In this document: positions 56,218-64,000 of the stretch, piece by piece
Numbering within the stretch: the stretch's first letter is position 1
Layout of the letters: each line of letters opens with the position of its first letter
Assembly: GCF_950023065.1 (NCBI RefSeq)
Contig: NC_088681.1
Span: 56,702,836 to 56,766,835 of the forward strand
DNA: 64,000 nucleotides
Reading direction: 5' to 3'
Source of the DNA: Planococcus citri
Taxonomy: Eukaryota; Arthropoda; Insecta; Hemiptera; Pseudococcidae
Position numbers and translations under genes: made by a program
The notes under the pieces: model-generated
Database searches by the model: none
What the model was told of the DNA's origin: nothing
Seen by the model: the letters and a program-made list of their open reading frames with translations, nothing else

Positions 56218-58024
56218 TCCATATAAATATTTGCATGATTAATTCGCGTACCTACCAAATTTTTCTTACAATGAAGTTGATATGGAAACATGTACCTACC
56301 TAATGATATAGAGAAGATTCGGCCGGTGAAAAAGGTGATCTTATGCGTGGTAGCGCATGTGATAGAACTTCAGGTATGCTGACAGTGTCAAGTGTGCCAA
56401 AAAAATCATATCACGTGGTTTCTTCTGAGCAGTATGAGAATGTTGAAGAGTTTCCAATTTCACAAAATATCATTCTCCCTCAAAATCAGAGAAAGTGAAG
56501 CCAAGAGCCCGAGCACACTTGTCAAAAATTATATCCTTTGATTTTAAGAGCCCATTTGCGCGTGTTTTGACCAAGGATTCCCAAAATATGTATTAGCTAT
56601 TTTAACATACGTAATAAATTATGTTTCCAACTGGCTTTTAGCAGGGCCATTCGCTCTAAGCGAACTCTTTTTTGATTCACTTTCCCCCTTCGTATTTGAA
56701 TTTTCAAAAATTCGTCAAACATCAAAAAATGAAACTCAATATTTGAAATTTTTTATGGTTGGTGTATTTTCGAACGCTCTTTCGATGAGAAACCTCACGA
56801 CAAGGACGATTCAACGAATGCTTGATGGTAGAGGTGTAAAACGTCGTATTGAGAGCTCAAATTCGTGAAAAATTACAAAGCAATCTGAATAAGTAATCCA
56901 TTTTGCTCTTCTTAGTTCAATTCATTTGCTCATTTTAACCTATTTTGATAACCGCTCATACAAACTCTGAAAAAATTAGGAAGTGTGCGCTAAACTTCCC
57001 ATATTTTGTAGAAAGCTCATTAATCATGTTTGATCTCAAACACGCGTAAAGTTTTCAATTTCTGCATTAAAATTCTATTTACTAGCATGATCACCAAATT
57101 AGGATTCTTTTTCTCGCTCCCTCAAATTAAAAAAAAAATTCTACATTTCATATATTTTCATTTTTTTTACATTAGATTTTGATTCTCGTTTTCCCTGAAA
57201 TGGAGAAGTTGGAGGGAGAATTCAAGTGCCTGACATTTTAGGTACATCGTTTTCAACAGGCTCGATTTACTACATCACCACTCGTAATTTTTTTTCTTTG
57301 AGTGGGTATCAATGCTCTCTTTAGAAGCTTGAAAACGAAGAATTAAGCATGGTCTGCATAGGTGGGTGTTAGGGGGGTCCTTTTACCCCTTGGGACTTCC
57401 AATCAAAACCAATCTTCAATCTTAGAACCGTAATTGAATATTCAAACCTTCAACGAATAGGTCACTGCTTTCTTCAATCCGATTATTTAAAACCCAATCA
57501 AAAATTCTCGGATCAATTCAAAACGACACAATAAAATTCAACTTGTTTTTCTTCGTAAAACACAGCCAATACAACGTAATATTTCCGACACCATTTAAAG
57601 ATAAATATCTTTACAGCTTTTATATAAAACTCATTTAACACAACAAACTTTCAAATCGATTCATTAAAATTTACCACAGGTGCAACATAATAAAATTTAT
57701 CTGTTTCTACTATTTTAAAAAATCACTTCGAAAATACCATAACTCTAATAATACTTTGAAAACGAGATATGGAAGGATTTGAAAAAAATCAGGGGTGTGA
57801 ATTTCTAATGTTGGTCTTTTTTTCCTCGACTACTTTGCTCGGTAATAATAATTAAATAATTCGCCAAAGAATTCCCTTCCATATTTTTGATGTACCGTTA
57901 TATCACGCGATTTTTCATATGTGTTTCTGCAAGCTCAGCATTACACTTTCGACACAACATTACCTCAGCAAGAAATTCGCATCGAAGTCATTAACGGTAT
58001 TTATGTAAAATATATTCGTAACAG
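56218..58024. other. Non-coding spacer
   Basis: No gene supported; ordinary AT-rich sequence with short ORFs only. Confidence 0.4.
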
Positions 58025-59464
58025 TGGGTCATTCCATGTCAATTCGACCAAAAAAATGCGATTTTGAAAGTCATCTCTTTCGATTTCGCTCACATTTTTT
58101 TAAAAATATCTATCTACCCAGTAAGTAAGAAACCTGCAATCAGGTTGGTCCCAGCCCTCTCAGGGGGCGGGTGGGGGGGCTTCCATTATTTTCGCATTGT
58201 CTCGAGGTACTCAACTTCAGCAGCGCATTCCCCCAAAACTATGATACTTTGATCAAAACTGATTCCACAGTTCAAAAGGGTATTGAATTTTGAACTTTAA
58301 AACTTTTTGAGATTTTAAAAAGTTGAATAAAGGTGAACTTTCAAATTGAAAGTTCGAATTTCAAAATGGCTCCGTAAGAAGGAGCTACTATTTAAAATTC
58401 TGAAAAAATCTCTATAGATGTACCTTCTGATGCGTTTTTGAAATATTCAAGTTTCGAGATGGAATCTCTTAATGTATGTAGGAGGAGCACCCCCACCCCC
58501 AATTTGGGACAACATTTTCGAGAAAAAAATATGGGGCATGTGATGCATTGAATTGTATGTTTTTGGTAACGCTGAATACGAATATGACGTTAGATTTTTG
58601 ATTGGACCCCATCCAGGGCCCTCAGCACCTCCCCAAATGGGGTAAAAGTTCAAGATAGGGTTTTTTTGTGCGACACATCAAATAGTATGTTTTTGGTGAC
58701 GCTCAACACGAATATGACGTCAGATTTCTGGTTCGACCCCATCTACGGCATCCAACCAATTTTTTGGATTTTTAACAATTGGGGAGGTTCTGGGAGCCAT
58801 GGGTGAGGTCAATTTGAGGATGGGTCAAATAAAAAATCTGACGTCATATTCGTGTTCAGCGTCACCAAAAACATACTATTTGATGTGTCGCACGAAAAAA
58901 AACTCTATCTTGAAATTTTACCCCATTTGGGGAGGTGCTGGGGGCCATGGATGGTTCAAATCAGTAATCTAACGTCATATTCGTGTTCAGCGTTACCAAA
59001 AACATGCAATTCGATATATCACCTGCCCCAGATTTTTTTTCGAAAGTTTTGCCCCAAATTGGGGGTGGGAGTGCTCCTCCTCCATTGAAAGATCCCATCT
59101 TGAAACTTGAATATTTCGAAAAAGTATCAAAAGGTACATGTATGGAAATTTTTTCTGAATTTTAAATGGTAGCTCCCACTTACAGCACCATTTTTAAAGT
59201 TCAACTTTCAAATTTTTAAAATTTCAAAATGCTTGAAAAGTTCAAAATTCAATTCTCTTTCGAACTGTGAAATCAGTTTTGATCAAAGTATCACAGTTCT
59301 GGAGGAATGCGCTGCTGATGTTGAGTACCTCGAGACAATGTGAAAATAATGGAAGGCTGGGACCAAACTGATTGCGGGGTGGGTAGTAGACATTGTAAAA
59401 AAATTTGAGCGAAATTGAAAGATATGACTCAAAAACGTCGGTCGAATTGACATGGAATGACCCA
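58025..59464. mobile_element. Large foldback element, 1.44 kb
   Basis: A perfect 25-bp terminal inverted repeat (58025-58049 / 59440-59464) starts TGGGTCATTCCATGTCAATT. Similarity between arms continues inward at a moderate level (GTACTCAACTTCAGCAGCGC, TGATCAAAACTGATT and others). Each arm contains two copies of a word of the type GTATGTTTTTGGTAACGCTG followed by ACGAATATGACGT (58555, 58687, and inverted near 58870 and 59005), so four copies sit around the centre near 58760. No transposase ORF; small ORFs on both strands are mirror images. No clear target duplication. Confidence 0.75.
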
Positions 59465-59496
59465 GGTATATTATTCGTAAAAACTGCAAATGAACC

Positions 59497-59549
59497 GGAC
59501 ATATGTTCATTAAGACAACCTTGTGCCTGATGACATTGGAACATTTTGG
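59497..59549 (-). promoter_or_regulatory. Conserved upstream element, copy 4 (orphan)
   Basis: The plus-strand reading has ACATATGTTCATTAAGACAA and GATGACATTGGAACATT, matching copies 1 and 2 in orientation. A gene using it should lie to the left on the minus strand, but that place is occupied from 59464 leftwards by the 1.44-kb foldback, and I find no leader exon beyond it. It may be the promoter relic of a lost family member. Confidence 0.6.
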
Positions 59550-60768
59550 CGGGAAAATTATTACAAACGCTTTGATGAACTTAAGATCCTCTAATACATA
59601 TTAGATGCCTACTAATTTCTTCACTTGTTTCGTTCTCGTGCAGATTTTTTTCATTCGTGACCTCGTGGGTCTCAAAATTCTTTAAAATAATGAAAATTTG
59701 TCTTATTTGAGAATTTTTTGGCCACAAAACTGAAGCATTTATTTGAAGTTTTCTTGCATGTAAAAATATTATAAACATTGTTGTTTTCTTTTCTTCTCTT
59801 CATTCAGCACTCGTTACGGATTTGCGCAAATAAAATGGAGAAAGAAAGATTTTTCATTTGCGATACGATCGAGAAAATAAATTACTGATGAGAAAGAATA
59901 AAAAAGTTGAATTTTTGTGAGACATACTTAACTTTACTTGTATCAAATGTATTGAACAATTTTTCTCGTCAAAATACATATAATATGTGCTCGTTAAAGA
60001 TTTCACATGAGTTTTAGGAAATTATAAATTTCCTTAATTTTTACCAATTCCAAAAATATACAAATTACATACAAGGTACCTAGTAAATTACTCAATCTTA
60101 GAAATAATAACTATATTTTTAAAAAAAGGTGAGAGCTGAAACCACTGCCTAATAAAATGAATGAGCCGAATCGACAATTTCATACGAGGGATTTTTCACA
60201 GCATAAATACAAATGAAATGGGCCACGAAATGAAAAACTGATGGAAAAAACGCAAGAACAGTACCTATACCTATACTAAAAACCCTTAAGTACAAAAAAA
60301 CCACAAAGGCAAGATATATGTAAATTCGTCTCCAACGACGAGCTTTTTTTTTAAAATTTACCTTTTCCGATGAACCACAATCGTACGTCGAATAGGAGAA
60401 AAGAATTGCAAAAACCTCAAATTAAAAGACCAATTTTCCAAAAAATTTCATCGCTGCTTGAGGAAAGAACCCACAATTCACGGATACGAAATACGAATGC
60501 ACATTATTTTTTATCGAACAGGAAAATGCGAGAGGTCTCATATGCAAATTGAGCTACCGAATCTATGTACGAGTGACCAAAAAAAAAACAATTATCAGGT
60601 GAACAAGAAAGGAACAATCTTTTTTTTTTACAGGCGGAGGCGGAGGAAGAAGAGATGAAGAAAGTGAGAATTACACGGAAACTGATGGTATAAAAAATTG
60701 ATCAAAATTTAGAATAGGTAGGTACCTAACGAGTTTTTAGTTCAAGGAGATTCTCTCATTTAATACTT
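59550..60768. other. Non-coding spacer
   Basis: No gene seen; it contains the palindromic word TAGGTAGGTACCTA at 60715-60728, just after the 3' end of gene 4. Confidence 0.4.
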
Positions 60769-61559
60769 TTACGGAGGTATGATATCATTTCCCTGAGCGG
60801 AGTAAAAAATATTTACAAGAGTTGAACTATCGGTGTAATTCAACGAACCATCGGAAAATACTTGCAAAGAAAATGTTGTAACGTTTCTAGCAGTGATATT
60901 CAGTTTCGCCATCGAATCACCGTCCCAAGTTTTGGAAGAAATTGATCTATCGTTTATGTAGATGCCTTTATTACTAGCTAATATTCTGAGTGTTTGATTC
61001 GATACAAGTTCTGGGTCAGCCTCATCTCCAACTTGATGACCATCAACTTTAATAATTCCATCTTCATCGCCGCTGATAATAGTCGGAAGGTCTACAATTA
61101 TTGATACGGTTTTATTAGGATTAGGGGTCGTGATGACAGGGACGGTTTCATTTGCGTCTTTAGAATCGATTTCTTTTTCGGTACTCAGGGTGTCTAATCT
61201 GCGATCCGTGTGTTTATTTTCACCTTTGGGAGACCAGCTGTAGTAGTCCGAAGAGTCGTCAGAACTGCTGGATGATTCAGAGCTGCGGACTTTTTCATTT
61301 TCTTCGTAATCTTTGTAATTCCATTCATCGTACGATAACTCAATATGGTCCAGTTGTGACTGCTTTTTAGCTTCTGCTGCACGAGTTTTACTCGCAGATG
61401 ATTCACACTAATGGTGAAATAAAAATATATTTAAATTTTAAACTAGATTAATCCATTACACACATAGAGGTATGGATACCTCTAAACTTGTGTTAGCTAT
61501 TTAACGTTGCTTACCTGAATATTGAATGCAATGATTAAGAAGATTACGATTGTTTTCAT
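60769..61559 (-). CDS. Secreted-protein gene 4 (227 aa, Ser/acidic-rich plus shared domain)
   Basis: Exon 1 is 61515-61559 (15 codons, MKTIVIFLIIAFNIQ) with a CAG|GTAAGC donor. Exon 2 is 60769-61407 after a TTTCACCATTAG acceptor, open for 212 codons; the intron is 107 nt and phase 0. The leader peptide is followed by CESSA. Residues 20-100 are acidic and Ser-rich (SSESSSSSDDSSDYYSW). Residues about 116-220 carry the domain shared with gene 1 and the gene at 63476: IISGDEDGIIKVDGHQV, TLRILASNKGIYINDRSI, then KLNITARNVTTFSLQV and DGSLNY. Six N-x-T sequons (N101, N113, N152, N185, N190, N205) suggest N-glycosylation in the secretory path. Almost no ATG occurs in exon 2, so it is easily missed by ORF callers. 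The domain is unrecognised. Confidence 0.78.
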
Positions 61560-63252
61560 TGTATTTGAATGGAAACACGAACAGTTTACATTTGGTCACT
61601 GACTAAGAATAAACGACAACCTATCGTGCACACATCTCACTCCCATTTACATGATTGCAAATCCCGAAGCTACTTAATCTTTCTATTCTTGCGAGAAATC
61701 ATTTGTCAATACTGGTTGGTTGAATTTCTTACAATGAGCAAAATTATGACATGTAGGTAGATAATATCGCAATGATTTCGATAATACAGTATTAGAAAAC
61801 AAAGTCGATTGAACGACGTGAAATACTAGCTCATATTTCCTAACTAAGCACACACATTGGTACCAATCTAAATGCAAACTTATTGTGATTGGTACATGTC
61901 TAATTGTCTAATCATACCTATCACTAGTGTACCTAGATGATTTCTTTAATTTTCATAAAATTTTTAGAGCCATGATTTTTTCTATTCTATAAAAGAAAAC
62001 ATGACACCAAATAAAAGGGAGAGTTGAAGGGGGTCAAAAAAATGGCCGATATTCGTATTCAGCTCGCCCAAAAATACATAATATGATGCATAAGTGCACC
62101 ATGTGTCACACAATTTCTTCAATTTCCAGTGAATTTGAGTGGATCAAACTGTGGTATAACCAGTATTTTACCTAGAAGGGGACAAAACTAGATTTTTAGA
62201 CATGACAAATCGAAAGGACCCATTTTCTAAAAACTTTTTTCGTGATCTATGATCATTTTATGAAAATAATGAAGACAAAATTACTGCTTGAGCGAGCAAG
62301 GAATGAATGGGTTCATAAAACGAAAGAAGGTAATTTCTGCACGTTTTTTCCAAATTTTTGCTGTCAAGGGGGCAGTTTAAAATTACAGTGCCAAAATTTG
62401 TTAAGTTTTTGAAAATTGAGCTTTCAAAAAAATCAACTACTAAATTTTGAAAAATTTTGGCAACTACTTTTGAAACTAGGAACTAACTTTTAATTAGGTA
62501 CACCGCAAACACATTTTTTTAAATTGCAGCAGCCTCATAAGTACAATTAGACTCCAAAGTTGAGCATCACAAAGACAAATTTCAAGAGGTCAAATCAGAA
62601 AAATAAGATTACACTCGTTTTTAGCACGCAGAACTAACTCAGTCCTGAAGTTGATGACTACAAAAATATTGCCAATGGAACGTCAAGAAGCTGAAAACTA
62701 AGGCCATGAAAATCTATTTTTTTGGCTGAGTTGATAATTACCTATGGAGAGGCCTTTTTCAAACTTTCAAAATGAAGACTGGAATTCTCAGAAAAATTTT
62801 GGAATCAAACAAAATTGCATCAAAAGAACATGCATGCTTGAAGTTCGGCAGGTATGTTCCCTATTTCTGATCTCTTAAATCAATTGGTATGCGTTTCAAG
62901 CCATTTTGAGCAGTTCTGGATCCTTCAGTTCAGCAAACATTCAAAAAATTCAATATCCCCTAAATTTCACCTATTTAAGCTAGAAAGTTGAAATTGTGTA
63001 GAATACTTGTATGAGTGCAAGTGCATAGATGGATTTACCATACTTTCAACCCCCAACATCAATTGGAGGGTGCTAGAAGTAATGTTACATATTTTCAACT
63101 TTAAGATTCCATTTTGATGAAAATAAATTTTTGTATGCACCAACCACACTTTAAGTAATGTAGGTAATTAAGTATAATAAGTTAGGTACCTACCTAATTG
63201 ATATTAAATTAAATGATGAAAAAAAATGCTCAATTAAGTGCAAAAATTTTAT
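61560..63252. other. Intergenic region upstream of gene 4
   Basis: No gene seen and no clear copy of the conserved element or TATA box before gene 4. 62845-62990 is a copy of the dispersed repeat family near 9.7 and 33.6 kb. TAGGTACCTACCTA lies at 63183-63196. Confidence 0.4.
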
Positions 63253-63258
63253 TTTATT
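63253..63258 (-). terminator. Poly(A) signal of gene 6
   Basis: AATAAA on the minus strand, about 220 nt after the stop codon at 63476-63478. Confidence 0.5.
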
Positions 63259-63475
63259 GATAAAACTGTGAAATACATCTTACTAACTAATCAGGAAGAA
63301 AATAAATCTAGCACCTGTAACTCAGAAATTTCTATCAAGGAAGCAATATGTGCTTTGGTGCCTAGTTGAAAAAGGGTATTACATAATAAGAACCTAGACT
63401 AGAAAAATCCTGTGAATCAAAAATGATCTTTTATAGTGCAGCTTCCACTTCCATTAATGAATATTAGTTTCAGAT

Positions 63476-64000
63476 TTATAATTTCACCTTACTGCTGGCA
63501 GTTGCCCACCTTCCTCCAATATCTATGTATCTCAGGGCACCATCTTTGTAAACATCGAGACGGAAATATTTGATTTTTCCAGACTGGTAGTACAGTAGGG
63601 GGAAATCAATGGTCCAGTTTTCCAAAGGAACTAATTTATCATTGATGTAGAGACCGTGTTTGAAAGTACGCACTGTAACATCGCCATTCTTGAATCCAGC
63701 ATCAAAGATATTGTCTTTATTATTTATGGTGATGTCACCATTATCACCGAGTAAGATAAATGCAGGTGCTGGTTCATTGACTCGTGTTAGTGTGGACATA
63801 TTAAGCCCAACTGCGTTTTGCATCCTAAAAGGATACAGGAATGGTATTTCCCATGGTTGTATTACACGGCCTCCGCCTGCAGAAGAATTGTTGTTTGAGA
63901 CAGGAGGGTACTGATCACGGCCATATGTGTCATCATCAGGGATATAACCACCACCAGATTGTCTGCCTTGATATTCAATGCTGCCAGAATCACTTCCACT
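63476..64000 (-). CDS. Secreted-family gene 6, 3' part (175 aa visible, runs off the window)
   Basis: An open frame enters from the right edge at 64000 and stops at 63476; an internal Met at 63823 is unlikely to be the start because the frame continues upstream with family-like sequence. The visible part begins with a Gly/Ser/Tyr/Asp-rich stretch (SGSDSGSIEYQGRQSGGGY, RDQYPPVSNNN). It then has the shared domain: FILLGDNGDITINNKDNIF, GDVTVRTFKHGLYINDKLV, then GKIKYFRLDVYKDGALRYID. GLYINDK and YFRLDVYKDGALRY match GIYINDR and TFSLQVFSDGSLNY of gene 4 closely. No cysteine seen. The leader exon is presumably beyond the window. Function unknown. Confidence 0.75.
   Translation of the reverse strand, partial: SGSDSGSIEYQGRQSGGGYIPDDDTYGRDQYPPVSNNNSSAGGGRVIQPWEIPFLYPFRMQNAVGLNMSTLTRVNEPAPAFILLGDNGDITINNKDNIFDAGFKNGDVTVRTFKHGLYINDKLVPLENWTIDFPLLYYQSGKIKYFRLDVYKDGALRYIDIGGRWATASSKVKL

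Noticed and set aside
1..64000. CRISPR arrays, operons or other prokaryotic features
   Set aside because: The tandem repeats lack CRISPR-type direct repeats with unique spacers, and all supported genes have spliceosomal introns or are retroelements.

Overview
The window is AT-rich eukaryotic DNA, almost certainly from an insect. The grounds are short GT-AG introns, TATA-box genes for small secreted proteins, several tRNA-derived short repeats, foldback DNA transposons, and a complete Ty3/gypsy retrotransposon whose envelope gene looks like the baculovirus F/errantivirus type. A sap-feeding hemipteran (scale insect or mealybug) is a plausible host, judged only from general sequence texture; this is not demonstrated.

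Layout. 0-14.7 kb is almost all non-coding and repetitive: a terminal-inverted-repeat element, two tRNA-like repeats, a degenerate tandem array and long AT-rich tracts. 14.74-17.80 kb is a full-length but broken non-LTR retrotransposon (LINE) with a 14-bp target duplication. An 8-bp-TSD inverted-repeat element (17.90-19.20 kb) follows. 19-26 kb is non-coding and includes a degenerate tandem array. 26.5-28.8 kb is a two-exon secreted-protein gene whose intron carries a CACTA-type foldback. 30-37.5 kb is packed with foldback elements. 38.4-40.7 kb holds two divergent but related secreted-protein genes on the minus strand. 43.98-54.37 kb is a young retrovirus-like element on the minus strand (gag, pol, an unidentified extra ORF, env; LTRs differ at one base of 454). 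55.4-56.2 kb is a secreted glycine-rich gene, 58.0-59.5 kb a 1.44-kb foldback, 60.8-61.6 kb a further two-exon secreted gene, and 63.2-64.0 kb the 3' part of another gene that runs off the window.

The most interesting content is a clustered family of small secreted, cysteine-poor proteins that I do not recognise. Five genes begin with a first exon of exactly 45 nt (15 codons) encoding a hydrophobic leader, always followed by a phase-0 intron. The second exon is variable: low-complexity Gly/Arg/Asn-rich proteins in three genes, or a compact domain of about 100 residues in two genes and in the truncated sixth gene at the edge. Three members share a conserved sequence of about 52 bp roughly 110-175 bp upstream of a TATA box, and a fourth orphan copy lies beside the 1.44-kb foldback. 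I read this as a co-regulated, rapidly diversifying secreted-protein cluster (saliva, wax, cuticle or gland secretion are all possible); its function is unknown.
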